A stretch of 64,000 bases of DNA from CAXBNB01 sp049115735 (lineage in GTDB: Bacteria; Bacteroidota; Bacteroidia; Cytophagales; Cyclobacteriaceae): assembly GCA_049115735.1 (NCBI GenBank), contig JAGDZP010000012.1, forward strand, positions 186,001-250,000, given 5' to 3'. Position 1 is the stretch's first letter. Each line of letters starts with the position of its first letter. The translations under genes were made by a program, and so were the position numbers. The notes under the pieces were generated by a model. It was not told the origin of the DNA and ran no database searches. It was given only the letters and a program-made list of their open reading frames with translations. Below, piece by piece: positions 8,593-18,292 of this stretch.

Positions 8593-10008
8593 ATGACATT
8601 ACATAGACTTATTCTTTCGATCATTATTGTTGTATGTGTTGAAAAATTGCATGCACAAGATGAGGGTTCGTATGAGATCAACTTACGAATAGAGGGGCTT
8701 GAGGACAGTGTGGCTTATCTTGGCTATCACCTTGGCAATAAACGCTACTATCAGGATACATCATTGGTGAGCAAGCAAGGGGAGGTAAGCTTCTCTAACG
8801 ATTCAAGGCTAAAAAAAGGTGTCTATTTTCTATATGCTAAAACCTATTACCTTGAGTTTTTGGTCAACGAACAAAACTTCACCCTCAATACTACTAAAAC
8901 AGATTCCTATGAAAATATGAAGATTATTGATTCTCCGGAGAATGAAGTGTTCCGAGAATTTCAGCTATTAATGAAAGCGCATCAATTGAAAATCAGGAGT
9001 TTGAATGACAAGCTAAAAACGGCAGCATCCAAAGCCGACTCTGTTTCCGTTTATGAAGAGGCCAAGACTTTGGGTAATCAGAATATTGAGTATAGAAAAA
9101 ACCTTGGATCGAAATACCCGGATTCTTACTCTTCAGTTTTGATCAACCTTATGATCAGTCCCAAAAAAGATTTTTCAATGGATGAATCCCTTACTGTTGA
9201 AGAAAGGAGAAAGCGATATAATGAGTACAAGGAAAGTTTTTTGAGTGGTATTGACTTCAAAGATGAAGGCACATTAAGAGCTCCGGTCTTTCATGGGAGA
9301 ATCATGGAATTTATGGACAAGGTGACCTTACAAAATCCCGATTCGGTCATTTCTTCTATTGATGATGTGCTGGGCAAATCCGAAGGGAATGACGAAATGT
9401 TTCGTTATTGGGTGAGTCAATTTGTTCAAAAGTATCAGAAATCTAAGGTGATGGGTCTTGATAAAGCATTTTATCACCTGGCGGCAAACTATTATATGAA
9501 AGGCAAAGTTACGTGGGCGAGTGATGAGACCATAGAAAAAATTACCGAGGAGATGGATTTTATGAGGGAAAACCAAATGGGCATGATGGCTCCTCGGCTG
9601 TACTTATTAGATACTTTGTTGGATCCTATCAGCCTAAGATCGATAGATGCCGACTACACTGTTCTTTATTTTTATAGTCCCAACTGCGGTCATTGCAAAA
9701 AGATGACTCCTGTAATGCTGGATGTCTACCATACCCTGCAACCGGATGGGGTAGAGGTGCTTGGTGTAGATGTGGATACAGATATTGATAAGTGGAAGGC
9801 TTTCATTCTGGAGCATCAGTTAGACTGGATAAATGCAGCTGATCCATTTACCCGAAGCAATTTCAGACGTCAGTATGACACGCGTTTAACACCGGCAATT
9901 TATATTTTAGATCGTGATAAGAAAATCATTGCGAAAAAACTGGGAGTAGAGCAAATTGAAGGGTTTATAAGGGATCGAATAAAGTTTGATAATCGTGAGA
10001 AGCTCTAA
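8593..10008 (+). CDS. Secreted thioredoxin-domain protein (DUF4369-type N-terminus)
   Basis: The 471-residue protein has a cleavable signal peptide (ends near KLHAQDEG). An N-terminal beta domain of DUF4369 character follows (YEINLRIEGLEDSVAYLG), then a long helical middle and a C-terminal thioredoxin fold. The redox motif CGHC lies in FYSPNCGHCKKMTPV, and the cis-Pro in RLTPAIYI. Bacteroidota use such proteins as periplasmic or envelope thiol:disulfide reductants. Two catalytic cysteines and the cis-proline are intact. It may form a short operon with the EEP gene, 20 bases downstream. Confidence 0.85.
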   Translation: MTLHRLILSIIIVVCVEKLHAQDEGSYEINLRIEGLEDSVAYLGYHLGNKRYYQDTSLVSKQGEVSFSNDSRLKKGVYFLYAKTYYLEFLVNEQNFTLNTTKTDSYENMKIIDSPENEVFREFQLLMKAHQLKIRSLNDKLKTAASKADSVSVYEEAKTLGNQNIEYRKNLGSKYPDSYSSVLINLMISPKKDFSMDESLTVEERRKRYNEYKESFLSGIDFKDEGTLRAPVFHGRIMEFMDKVTLQNPDSVISSIDDVLGKSEGNDEMFRYWVSQFVQKYQKSKVMGLDKAFYHLAANYYMKGKVTWASDETIEKITEEMDFMRENQMGMMAPRLYLLDTLLDPISLRSIDADYTVLYFYSPNCGHCKKMTPVMLDVYHTLQPDGVEVLGVDVDTDIDKWKAFILEHQLDWINAADPFTRSNFRRQYDTRLTPAIYILDRDKKIIAKKLGVEQIEGFIRDRIKFDNREKL

Positions 10009-10028
10009 ATCGCTGTAGACATAAAGAT

Positions 10029-11030
10029 GTGAAGCGATTCTTTAAAATTCTTTTTTATTTGCTAGTTGGAATTCTTGTACTTGTTATTGGATTCATTTAC
10101 TATGCTTCATCACCAGTTTATTCGGAAAATACCTACAATCAAATTGTTCAATTTTCTCAAGAGAGTAGTAAAAGAGATACCATTACGGTAATGTCCTATA
10201 ACATTGGTTATATGTCTGGAATGACAAATAACCGCCCCATCCCCAGGACTAGAAAATTATTTGATGGCAACCTTGAGAAGAGCATTCAGTTATTCAATAC
10301 CTATTCGCCAGATATTATTGGACTTCAAGAAGTGGACTTTAATGCTGACCGCTCCTTCAACCGAAACCAAAGCGACTCACTTGCGGTAAGTGGCGGTTTC
10401 TCACATGCCCAGATTTCTGTTAATTGGGACAAAAAATATGTTCCATTTCCCTATTATCCTTTGTCAATGCACTTTAGAGAAATTTTATCTGGTCAATCCA
10501 TATTGAGCAAATTTCCCATAGTTGAGTCTGAGCGAATTGTCTTACCTGGGCAAGTCAATCCTAATTATTTTTATAATTTATTTTACATAGATCGGTTAAT
10601 CCAGATATCAAAAATTGACCTTGGTGAGCAATTTCTATATGTGCTTAATGTTCATTTGGAAGCTTATGATAAGGATGCAAGAGCCCGCCAAGCAGAAATA
10701 GTGGTAGATTACTTTTCCAAATACTCATCCGACTTTCCCACAATTTTGATTGGAGATTTTAATGCAGAGCCTTATGGAGAGAATTCGAGCGATAGAACCT
10801 TTGACATTATTATGAGTGCTCGAAATATTGCGCATGCCTTCAATAAAGATCAGTTGTTAGTTAACCCCGAGCAGTGGTCTACTTATAGTTCTGAAGACCC
10901 GACAGTCAAAATAGACTACATTTTTTATTCTAAAGATAAAATCACACCCCTGAAGTACAAAGTATTGAGAGAAGCCGTTGATATATCAGATCATCTTCCA
11001 ATTCTATTTTCCTTTGTAATTACAGAATAA
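10029..11030 (+). CDS. Endonuclease/exonuclease/phosphatase family protein
   Basis: The 333-residue protein has one N-terminal membrane anchor (about residues 5-26) followed by a complete EEP fold outside the membrane. Motifs are MSYNIGYM (Asn), GLQEVDF (metal-binding Glu), NVHLEAYD, IGDFNAEP (Asp/Asn), DYIFYS and the terminal SDHLPI (catalytic His). The family includes DNases, sphingomyelinases and inositol phosphatases, and the substrate cannot be assigned here. The start is GTG at 10029. The ATG two bases upstream is out of frame and runs into a stop immediately. It lies 20 bases after the thioredoxin gene. Confidence 0.85.
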   Translation: MKRFFKILFYLLVGILVLVIGFIYYASSPVYSENTYNQIVQFSQESSKRDTITVMSYNIGYMSGMTNNRPIPRTRKLFDGNLEKSIQLFNTYSPDIIGLQEVDFNADRSFNRNQSDSLAVSGGFSHAQISVNWDKKYVPFPYYPLSMHFREILSGQSILSKFPIVESERIVLPGQVNPNYFYNLFYIDRLIQISKIDLGEQFLYVLNVHLEAYDKDARARQAEIVVDYFSKYSSDFPTILIGDFNAEPYGENSSDRTFDIIMSARNIAHAFNKDQLLVNPEQWSTYSSEDPTVKIDYIFYSKDKITPLKYKVLREAVDISDHLPILFSFVITE

Positions 11031-11075
11031 ACGGGGATCAAAGAATAGAGAAGTAAAATTCATTTCAACTTTTTT

Positions 11076-11104
11076 TTTGAATTGGGTGTTTTCCTGTAAT
11101 TTCG
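11076..11104 (+). promoter_or_regulatory. Promoter of the TerB-like gene
   Basis: TTTG at 11076-11079, a 17-base spacer, then TAATTTCG at 11097-11104, one mismatch from TAnnTTTG. Transcription would start about 25 bases before the ATG. Confidence 0.5.
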
Positions 11105-11135
11105 GTTTTGAATTACAGCTATTAAATAATAAGAT

Positions 11136-11603
11136 ATGATAAGTGAATTTGGTACACTCAGAGATGATGAAATAAAAGTGTTGTTGGATGCTCCAGTACA
11201 TGTGGCTATATTAATAGCTGGTGCAGATGGGGAAATAGATAAAAAGGAAATCAAACAGGCGCTGGAGCTTGCACAAGGAAAGCAATCTCGCGAAAGAGAG
11301 CAGCTGATAGATTACTATAAGGAAGTAGGGCAGGGTTTTGAAACTAAATTCTTCAAGCTAGTAGAAGAAATGCCAGACGAGGTTGATTCGAGGAACAGCG
11401 CCATAAGCATGGAGCTTAGAAAGTTGAATCATATCTTGCCTAAAATAGATCAGAACTTCGCTGTTAAGCTTGTAGCAAGCTTAAAAGACATGGCTAAAAA
11501 GGTAGCAGGAGCATCTGGAGGTGTTTTGGGTTATATGTCGGTCAGCTACGAAGAAGCCAAGCTAATTGAGCTGGACATGATCAAAGATCCAGCAGATTAT
11601 TAA
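11136..11603 (+). CDS. TerB-like protein
   Basis: The 155-residue all-helical protein has the metal-binding style motif of the TerB (tellurite resistance) fold near its start (ILIAGADGEIDKKEI). An A-ADG-E pattern is the family hallmark. It is soluble and cytoplasmic, and no export signal is seen. Such domains occur in many stress proteins, and standalone copies like this have no known function. It has its own promoter and terminator, so it is a single-gene unit. Confidence 0.65.
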   Translation: MISEFGTLRDDEIKVLLDAPVHVAILIAGADGEIDKKEIKQALELAQGKQSREREQLIDYYKEVGQGFETKFFKLVEEMPDEVDSRNSAISMELRKLNHILPKIDQNFAVKLVASLKDMAKKVAGASGGVLGYMSVSYEEAKLIELDMIKDPADY

Positions 11604-11609
11604 CAAAGC

Positions 11610-11636
11610 AAGCCCTGTCAGTGATAGGGCTTTTTT
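11610..11636 (+). terminator. Intrinsic terminator of the TerB-like gene
   Basis: AAGCCCT (11610-11616) pairs with AGGGCTT (11626-11632), followed by a T-run through 11636. It ends one base before the annotated ATG of the rhomboid gene, so the latter needs another promoter or a later start. Confidence 0.8.
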
Positions 11637-12200
11637 ATGCTTCGCATTCAAAGAAATAGCATAGTCCCACCTTTGAGACTCACGTTTTTGATGTGGGTGT
11701 TTTTTTCTATTCAATTCTTTTTGAATACTGATTTGGGCTATTTGGGAATATATCCAAGAACGGCTCTTGGCTTCATTGGAGTGTTCACATCTCCACTTAT
11801 TCACGGTAGTTGGAATCATATCATTTCCAATACCTTCCCTTTGCTTTTTCTTGGAACCACCGTTTTTGTCTTTTATAATTCTGTGGCCGTCCGTGTCTTT
11901 TTTCAGTGCTACCTGCTAACCGGACTTTGTGTTTGGGTGTTTGGAAGGTCTTTTTATCATATTGGAGCCAGTGGCCTGGTATATGGCCTGGCAGCTTTTC
12001 TCATTGCTTTTGGTTTCTTTAGAAAAGATTTTAAATCTCTGACCATAGCCATCATCGTTGTGATCCTATACGGAGGGATTATATATGGAATACTACCTAC
12101 CAGACCAGGTGTCTCCTGGGAATCTCATTTATTTGGAGCACTAATAGGCATAGCATCAGCCTACACCATGCGAAAGGACAAAAGCGTAGATTACGATTAA
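11637..12200 (+). CDS. Rhomboid family intramembrane serine protease
   Basis: The 187-residue membrane protein has about six hydrophobic segments. The catalytic serine lies in GASG (HIGASGLVYG), the catalytic histidine in WESHLFGALIG, and the oxyanion H-N motif in HGSWNHIISN. It cleaves within membrane segments of other proteins, and its substrates are unknown. The first ATG directly abuts the preceding terminator. The next in-frame ATG (11691) would remove the short cytoplasmic N-terminus but keep all membrane segments, so the start is uncertain. It converges on dnaA. Confidence 0.88.
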   Translation: MLRIQRNSIVPPLRLTFLMWVFFSIQFFLNTDLGYLGIYPRTALGFIGVFTSPLIHGSWNHIISNTFPLLFLGTTVFVFYNSVAVRVFFQCYLLTGLCVWVFGRSFYHIGASGLVYGLAAFLIAFGFFRKDFKSLTIAIIVVILYGGIIYGILPTRPGVSWESHLFGALIGIASAYTMRKDKSVDYD

Positions 12201-12218
12201 ATATTGATTGGAGTAACT

Positions 12219-12239
12219 GAAGGCTTTTAAATAGCCTTC
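12219..12239. terminator. Hairpin between the rhomboid gene and dnaA
   Basis: GAAGGCT (12219-12225) pairs with AGCCTTC (12233-12239), overlapping the last codons of dnaA. There is no strong T-run, so termination is only likely. Confidence 0.4.
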
Positions 12240-13642
12240 ATAGTAAATTTCTTCTTCAGTTCATTTACCGACGATCTAAACCTGGCATCCGTGTCCAGCA
12301 TGTCGTTTACCGACTGTAAGGCATGTATCACTGTACTATGATCTCTACCACCAAAGTGACTGCCAATGCTTTTTAGGGAGTGATTTGTGTAGTCTTTGGT
12401 GAAGTACATGGCCAATTGCCTTGCAATCACAATCTCCTTCTTACGCGTTTTAGCCTTCAATTCGTCCGTTGGCACATTGAAGTACTCGCTCACTGTTTTT
12501 TGAATGTAATCAATACCTACTTCAGACTCTATGTTTTTAACGATTGACTTTAATGTCTGCTTAGCTAATTCCAGATCTATAGGAGTCTTGTTTAGTGAAG
12601 AATGAGCAACCAGTGAGATCAGTACACCCTCTAGCTCCCTGATGTTTGTGTCAACGCTATATGCTAGATATTCCAGTACATTATCTTCAATCTCCAATCC
12701 ATCGTCTTGAAGCTTCTTTTGGATGATTGCAAGCCTCGTCTCAAAATCAGGTTGTTGGAGGTCAGCAGTAAGTCCCCATTTGAATCTGGAGACTAATCTT
12801 TCCTGTAGACCTTTGAGTTCAGTAGGGGGGCAGTCTGATGTCATCACAATCTGCTTCCCATTCTGATGCAAGTGATTAAAGATATGGAAGAATATTTCCT
12901 GCGTCTTCACCTTGTCTCTGAAAAACTGAACATCATCAATAATCAAAGTATCTACATTCAAGTAGAAGTTTGTGAAGTCTTGCAAGCTGTTGTTTTTTAG
13001 CGCTTCAATAAATTGGTTAGCAAACTTTTCAGAAGCCACGTACAGTATGAAACTGTCTGGTTGAGATTCTTTTATTCTATTACCGATTGCCTGAACCAAA
13101 TGAGTTTTCCCAAGTCCGACTCCACCATAAATCATCAAAGGGTTGAATGACGTTACACCGGGTTTGGTAGCCACCGCATAACCCGCTGATCGGGCTAGCC
13201 TGTTGCAATCTCCTTCTATGTATGTATCGAAGGTGTAGTCCACATTGAGATTGGAAGATTGATGCCTGTTTTCTACTTGAGGAAGAGAAAAAGGGCTTCT
13301 ATATCCCTCAAAGGGCTTTCCGTAGTTTTGTCCAACTTTAGAATGACTGCTTTTTTGTGCAAGATTGACTGTGTACGGCTGATTTGCTCTATTGCCATTG
13401 TCAACAATCACCGAGTACTCCAATTTGCCCTGAGGACCTATTGTGAGTTTAATTGATTCTTTAAGTTGATTGACATAATTGTCTTCTAACCACTCATAAA
13501 AGAATTGAGTGGGCACCTGAATGGTCAGTACGTTATTTTCGAATTTTATTGGAATAATGGGCTTAAACCACGTTTTAAAGCTTTGTTCTGGTACTTTACC
13601 CTCAATAAAAGACAGACACGTATCCCATATTTTGTTGTGCAT
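12227..13642 (-). CDS. dnaA: Chromosomal replication initiator protein DnaA
   Basis: The 471-residue protein has the four DnaA domains: an N-terminal oligomerisation domain (1-80), a linker, the AAA+ ATPase from about 135, and a C-terminal DNA-binding domain. The Walker A motif GGVGLGKTH is at 173-181, Walker B is IIDDVQFF, and the DnaA-box recognition signature GGRDHSTVIHA lies near the end. It unwinds the replication origin. The neighbours are not the usual dnaN/recF, as expected in Bacteroidota, where dnaA is often alone. No cluster of DnaA boxes was seen next to it. Confidence 0.97.
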   Translation of the reverse strand: MHNKIWDTCLSFIEGKVPEQSFKTWFKPIIPIKFENNVLTIQVPTQFFYEWLEDNYVNQLKESIKLTIGPQGKLEYSVIVDNGNRANQPYTVNLAQKSSHSKVGQNYGKPFEGYRSPFSLPQVENRHQSSNLNVDYTFDTYIEGDCNRLARSAGYAVATKPGVTSFNPLMIYGGVGLGKTHLVQAIGNRIKESQPDSFILYVASEKFANQFIEALKNNSLQDFTNFYLNVDTLIIDDVQFFRDKVKTQEIFFHIFNHLHQNGKQIVMTSDCPPTELKGLQERLVSRFKWGLTADLQQPDFETRLAIIQKKLQDDGLEIEDNVLEYLAYSVDTNIRELEGVLISLVAHSSLNKTPIDLELAKQTLKSIVKNIESEVGIDYIQKTVSEYFNVPTDELKAKTRKKEIVIARQLAMYFTKDYTNHSLKSIGSHFGGRDHSTVIHALQSVNDMLDTDARFRSSVNELKKKFTMKAI

Positions 13643-13925
13643 TTTAGATTGTTAACTTGGTGGTTTAAAATCTGATTTGGCTGATTTATTCCATAGCGGT
13701 TACCAAAATTGTAGAAAAAAAATTTAAGAAAAAAATGAAAAACCTATTGACTTTTTATAATCCATTCAAAAGGCTTTAATTGTCATTATTTATTTTAAAA
13801 TTCTTTAAAAAATGCAATTTTAAAAAATATACTACCAATCGCATTTCCCTGAAATATCAAACTAGGAAAGGCTAAGCTATTGAATATAAAAATGACTAAA
13901 TTTACTCCTCTTCAACCTATAAAAA
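13643..13925. other. Very AT-rich divergent region between dnaA and mutA
   Basis: Poly-A/T tracts dominate. I saw no repeated TTATCCACA-type DnaA boxes, so an origin here is not supported. It presumably carries both promoters. Confidence 0.4.
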
Positions 13926-15026
13926 ATGCTTGAAAATTTACCTTATAATTTTGAACAATTTGATCAAATATCATTTGATAAATGGGTTGAGAAAATAGAG
14001 TCCGATCTACGAGGAAAACCTATACAATCTTTGAATTGGGAGTTTTACAGGGGGCAAAAAATTTCTCCATTCGCTCATAGAGACAACATTCAAAGCGACA
14101 TAATACTCAACAATGAGAGCATTATTTTCAGAGATAATGAATGCCTATTCCTATCTAAAACTACCGATGAATTGGCAAATATCAGCAAGGCCATCAACAG
14201 TAGAGCTGATGGTTTGATCATTGAAATTGGTAGAAACACAATAAATGATATTGATCACGTGTTTGATAATGTTTCTCACTGCTCATGGAAAGTAAATGAG
14301 ATGTCAAAGGATGTGTTGCCTAACTTATTAAAGTTGGGTAATGATCGTAAGAATTTGAATGGATACATTTTTCAAGATTCGATTGGTACTCTTCAAGAGT
14401 TGGAATCTAGAGTTGACACATATAATAAAGTCATTGATTTATCCGATAGTATTTGTCAGCTTAGAATGATAATGCTTGGAAACGGATTAGGTGGGCAACC
14501 AGCTGCTTTAGATGAATTGGCGATGATATGCAGTCAATTGGTGTATTTCCTGGAGCATGTTTCAGGTGAACCGGAGGAGATAGCTAACAAAAGTTTTATC
14601 AATTTAAACATTAGTAATTCATTTTACCTGGAGATTGCTAGAATTAGAGCAATAAAGTTTCTATTGTCAGTGATCCTGTCGGAGTTTGGAGTAGATACTG
14701 GTAAGGTACAGATACCCATTCATGTGAATACCATGCCTGAGCCAGAAATGGAAGTTATAAGCAATACTTCACAAGTCATGTCTGCTTTCCTAGGGGGGTG
14801 TGATTCAATTAGTTCAATGAATCTAAATAGCGAAGACGATGATTTGAGAATTCATTCCAATATATTAAAAATTTTAAAGGAAGAATCTTTCATTGATAAA
14901 ACTTCTGCTCCCATAAAAGGCTCTTACTTTATGAATGATTTATTAACTAGAGTAATTGAAGTTAGTTGGTCGAAGTTTGTTGAAATTGAAAATAACGGTG
15001 GGTATGAAAGTCTTCTAAAGGGATAA
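13926..15026 (+). CDS. mutA: Methylmalonyl-CoA mutase small subunit (short form)
   Basis: The 366-residue protein matches the non-catalytic small subunit of methylmalonyl-CoA mutase. It has an opening like FDKWVEKIESDLRGKPIQSLNW and later INLNISNSFYLEIARIRAIKFLLS. It forms the heterodimer partner of the next gene, four bases away. Usual small subunits are 460-650 residues. This copy lacks the C-terminal cobalamin-like domain and ends right after the barrel. No sign of a frameshift at the end is visible, so it appears to be a naturally compact form. The product helps convert methylmalonyl-CoA and succinyl-CoA. Confidence 0.88.
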   Translation: MLENLPYNFEQFDQISFDKWVEKIESDLRGKPIQSLNWEFYRGQKISPFAHRDNIQSDIILNNESIIFRDNECLFLSKTTDELANISKAINSRADGLIIEIGRNTINDIDHVFDNVSHCSWKVNEMSKDVLPNLLKLGNDRKNLNGYIFQDSIGTLQELESRVDTYNKVIDLSDSICQLRMIMLGNGLGGQPAALDELAMICSQLVYFLEHVSGEPEEIANKSFINLNISNSFYLEIARIRAIKFLLSVILSEFGVDTGKVQIPIHVNTMPEPEMEVISNTSQVMSAFLGGCDSISSMNLNSEDDDLRIHSNILKILKEESFIDKTSAPIKGSYFMNDLLTRVIEVSWSKFVEIENNGGYESLLKG

Positions 15027-15030
15027 TCTG

Positions 15031-17178
15031 ATGAGCAAACGTTCGAATATTTCGTGGAATAAAGTGAATCTTGCCAGAAATCTGTCAACGGCGCAGATAG
15101 ATGATAGGGAGTTGCAAAAGACCTGGCGCACGGCAGAGGGAATCGGAGTAAACAAACGCATTGATAGTGATGATATAGAGAAGAGCGAGCACTTAGGGTT
15201 TGTTTCGGGTATTCCTCCCTTTTTAAAGGGACCATACAGTTCAATGTATACCAGCAGGCCCTGGACTATACGCCAATATGCTGGTTTCTCTACCGCTGAA
15301 GAATCCAATGCCTTTTATAGGCGCAACCTTGCTGCCGGACAAAAGGGACTTTCAGTGGCTTTTGATTTGCCTACGCACCGAGGCTATGACTCTGATCATG
15401 AAAGGGTTCAGGGTGATGTTGGAAAGGCCGGTGTGGCTATTGATTCTATTCTCGACATGGAGATCCTTTTTAGTCAAATCCCATTGGATCAGATGTCTGT
15501 GTCTATGACGATGAATGGTGCTGTGATTCCGATTATGGCTTTTTATATTGTAGCAGCAGAGGAACAAGGAGTATCAAAGGATCAATTGAGTGGAACTATA
15601 CAAAATGATATTCTCAAGGAGTTTATGGTTCGGAATACCTTTATTTATCCTCCAAAACCTTCAATGAGGATCATATCGGACATTTTCAAATATACTTCGG
15701 CTTATATGCCTAAGTTCAATTCAATCAGTATCAGTGGCTATCACATGCACGAGGCTGGTGCAACTGCTGATTTGGAACTTGCCTATACACTGGCGGACGG
15801 ACTGGAGTATTTGAGAACGGGTATTGAAGCCGGAATTGATATAGATAAGCTGGCTCCCAGGCTCTCTTTCTTTTGGGCCATAGGCATGAATCATTTTATG
15901 GAAATAGCCAAAATGAGAGCTGGAAGATTACTTTGGGCTAAAATAGTAAAGTCATTCAATCCTAAAAATGACAAGTCAATGGCGCTGAGAACTCACTGCC
16001 AGACAAGCGGTTGGAGTTTGACTGCCCAAGACCCATATAACAATATTACACGCACGTGCATAGAGGCCATGGCTGCAGCTTTTGGCCATACGCAATCTCT
16101 TCATACTAACGCCCTTGATGAAGCTATAGCATTACCAACCGATTACTCAGCAAAAATAGCGAGAGATACCCAGCTGTATTTGCAAAATGTATCTGGCATA
16201 ACTAAAGCGGTAGATCCTTGGGGAGGTTCTTACTATGTAGAATATCTGACTGATCAGCTTGCCAGAAAGGCCTGGAAGCTGATTCAGGAAGTGGAAGGAA
16301 TGGGGGGAATGGCCAAGGCAATTGAGGCAGGTATTCCAAAAATGAGAATAGAAGAAGCTGCCGTAAGAAAACAAGCGAGAATTGATTCTGGGGAAGATGT
16401 GATTGTTGGTGTGAACAAATACCAGGTGGATGACAAAGTAGAGATGGAAACTCTAGAGGTCGATAATACTGCTGTTCGAGAGCTTCAGGTTGAACGTTTG
16501 AATAAGTTGAAGCAAGAAAGGGATGATGTCAGAGTAAAAGCTAGTCTTCAGGAAATCACTAAAGTCGCTGAAACGGGTAGTGGCAATTTGTTGGGGGTGG
16601 CGATTGAAGCAGCAAGGAATAGAGCAACCCTTGGTGAGATTTCATATGCCATGGAGGAAATTTTTGGAAGGCATAGTCCTAAAATCAAAACGGTGAGTGG
16701 TGTTTACCGCTCTGAAACAGCCCAAAAAGATGTACTGATGAAGATTGAAGATTTAATCATAGAATTTGAAGCAGCTGACGGCAGAAGGCCGAGGATATTG
16801 GTTGCGAAAATGGGTCAGGATGGTCATGACAGAGGCGCCAAAGTCGTAGCTACAAGCTTTGCTGATTTAGGTTTTGATGTGGACATTGGCCCATTATTTC
16901 AAACTCCTAAAGAAGTGGCAAGGCAGGCGATTGAAAACGATGTACATATAGTGGGAATTTCGAGTCTGGCTGCAGGTCACAAGACCTTAATACCACAATT
17001 GATAGAAGACTTGCAAGACTTAGGTGCAGATGAGATATTGGTAGTTGTGGGTGGAGTTATCCCTCCTGCAGATTATGGCTTCTTATATCAGGCTGGGGTA
17101 GCCGGTATTTTTGGTCCAGGAACTAAAATAACTGATGCTGCCACTGATCTCCTAAAAAAAATGCTCGATAAGCAATAA
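15031..17178 (+). CDS. mutB: Methylmalonyl-CoA mutase large (catalytic) subunit
   Basis: The 715-residue protein has the substrate-binding TIM barrel (about 40-560) and a C-terminal cobalamin domain. The B12-ligating DxHxxG motif reads DGHDRG at 597-602, with His at 599. The S-rich and GG motifs follow. It catalyses adenosylcobalamin-dependent isomerisation of methylmalonyl-CoA and succinyl-CoA, for propionate or odd-chain and branched carbon metabolism. The start is separated by four bases from mutA, so the two are coupled. A hairpin follows the stop codon. Confidence 0.97.
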   Translation: MSKRSNISWNKVNLARNLSTAQIDDRELQKTWRTAEGIGVNKRIDSDDIEKSEHLGFVSGIPPFLKGPYSSMYTSRPWTIRQYAGFSTAEESNAFYRRNLAAGQKGLSVAFDLPTHRGYDSDHERVQGDVGKAGVAIDSILDMEILFSQIPLDQMSVSMTMNGAVIPIMAFYIVAAEEQGVSKDQLSGTIQNDILKEFMVRNTFIYPPKPSMRIISDIFKYTSAYMPKFNSISISGYHMHEAGATADLELAYTLADGLEYLRTGIEAGIDIDKLAPRLSFFWAIGMNHFMEIAKMRAGRLLWAKIVKSFNPKNDKSMALRTHCQTSGWSLTAQDPYNNITRTCIEAMAAAFGHTQSLHTNALDEAIALPTDYSAKIARDTQLYLQNVSGITKAVDPWGGSYYVEYLTDQLARKAWKLIQEVEGMGGMAKAIEAGIPKMRIEEAAVRKQARIDSGEDVIVGVNKYQVDDKVEMETLEVDNTAVRELQVERLNKLKQERDDVRVKASLQEITKVAETGSGNLLGVAIEAARNRATLGEISYAMEEIFGRHSPKIKTVSGVYRSETAQKDVLMKIEDLIIEFEAADGRRPRILVAKMGQDGHDRGAKVVATSFADLGFDVDIGPLFQTPKEVARQAIENDVHIVGISSLAAGHKTLIPQLIEDLQDLGADEILVVVGGVIPPADYGFLYQAGVAGIFGPGTKITDAATDLLKKMLDKQ

Positions 17179-17191
17179 GCCTATCGAGCAT
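17161..17191. terminator. Hairpin between convergent mutB and pdhB
   Basis: ATGCTCGATA (17161-17170) pairs perfectly with TATCGAGCAT (17182-17191). The mutB stop codon lies in the loop. A pyrimidine-rich stretch follows on the plus strand, so it probably serves both genes. Confidence 0.6.
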
Positions 17192-17215
17192 TTCAGTTTC
17201 ATTATTATTTCTTTT

Positions 17216-18193
17216 CTATCTATACAGGACTGCCTTAATAGACTTCACTGCTCTTTCTACATTTGGCAATACTTCCTGCAATAAAGTAGGAGCGTAAGGT
17301 ACTGGTACATCCTTATTGTTAATTCTGTGAATAGGAGCATCCAGATAGTCGAATGCATGTCTCTGTACATAATGGCTCACCTCGGTTGAGATTGAGCTCA
17401 GCGGCCAGGTTTCTTCCAGCATAACCAACCTATTAGTCTTCTTGACGGACTCTATGATAGTTTTGTAATCAATTGGTCTAACAGAAATAAGATCGATCAC
17501 CTCAACACTGATGTTTTCCTTAGATAATTCATCTGCGGCTTGATTGACCACTTTCATCATTTTACCAAATGACACCAAAGTGACATCTGTACCTTCTCTT
17601 ACAACTTTGGCCTTGTCTATCGGCAATAAGTACTCACCTTCTGGCACTTCACCTTTATCGCCATACATTAGCTCTGATTCCATATAAATAACAGGATCAT
17701 CATCTCTAATGGCTGATTTAAGAAGACCTTTGGCATCATATGGATTGGAAGGTACAACCACCTTCAATCCCGGAGTATTTGCGTACCAGTTTTCGAAATT
17801 TTGAGAGTGCTGAGAACTTAATTGTCCAGCATTACCTGTTGGACCTCTGAATACCGCAGGTACATTAAATTGACCTCCAGACATAGACATCATTTTGGCT
17901 GCTCCATTGATAATCTGATCAATAGCTACCAAAGAAAAATTGAAAGTCATAAATTCAATGATTGGCCTGATGCCATTCATAGCAGCACCTACACCAACTC
18001 CCGTGAATCCGAGCTCGGCAATAGGAGTATCGATTACCCTTTTTTCGCCAAATTCATCTAACATGCCCTGGCTCACTTTATATGCGCCATTGTATTCTGC
18101 AACTTCTTCGCCCATGAGAAAGACATTTTTGTCTCTTCTCATCTCTTCGCTCATTGCCTCTCTCAAGGCTTCTCTAAACTGAATTACTCTCAT
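17216..18193 (-). CDS. pdhB: Pyruvate dehydrogenase E1 component, beta subunit
   Basis: The 325-residue protein is the beta subunit of the thiamine-diphosphate-dependent 2-oxo acid dehydrogenase E1. It has the conserved MGEEVAEYNGAYKVSQGM opening, DTPIAELGFTGVGVGAA, and GNAGQLSSQHSQNFENWY, with the His that forms part of the active site. A pyruvate (rather than branched-chain) substrate is inferred from overall similarity. The alpha subunit is not adjacent, which is common in this phylum. The C-terminal transketolase domain is complete. Confidence 0.93.
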   Translation of the reverse strand: MRVIQFREALREAMSEEMRRDKNVFLMGEEVAEYNGAYKVSQGMLDEFGEKRVIDTPIAELGFTGVGVGAAMNGIRPIIEFMTFNFSLVAIDQIINGAAKMMSMSGGQFNVPAVFRGPTGNAGQLSSQHSQNFENWYANTPGLKVVVPSNPYDAKGLLKSAIRDDDPVIYMESELMYGDKGEVPEGEYLLPIDKAKVVREGTDVTLVSFGKMMKVVNQAADELSKENISVEVIDLISVRPIDYKTIIESVKKTNRLVMLEETWPLSSISTEVSHYVQRHAFDYLDAPIHRINNKDVPVPYAPTLLQEVLPNVERAVKSIKAVLYR

Positions 18194-18292
18194 TTATACT
18201 AATTTATTTCGAGCCGCTAAATTATATACTACCATGCCAATATCCTAAACTATCTATTAAATCGTTTGAGCAGGAATAGTCAAATTTTCGAC

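Noticed and set aside
10027..10029. ATG as start of the EEP hydrolase gene
   Set aside because: It is in another frame and meets a stop immediately. The GTG at 10029 gives the full protein.
13643..13925. Possible replication origin beside dnaA
   Set aside because: AT-rich, but without a recognisable cluster of DnaA boxes.
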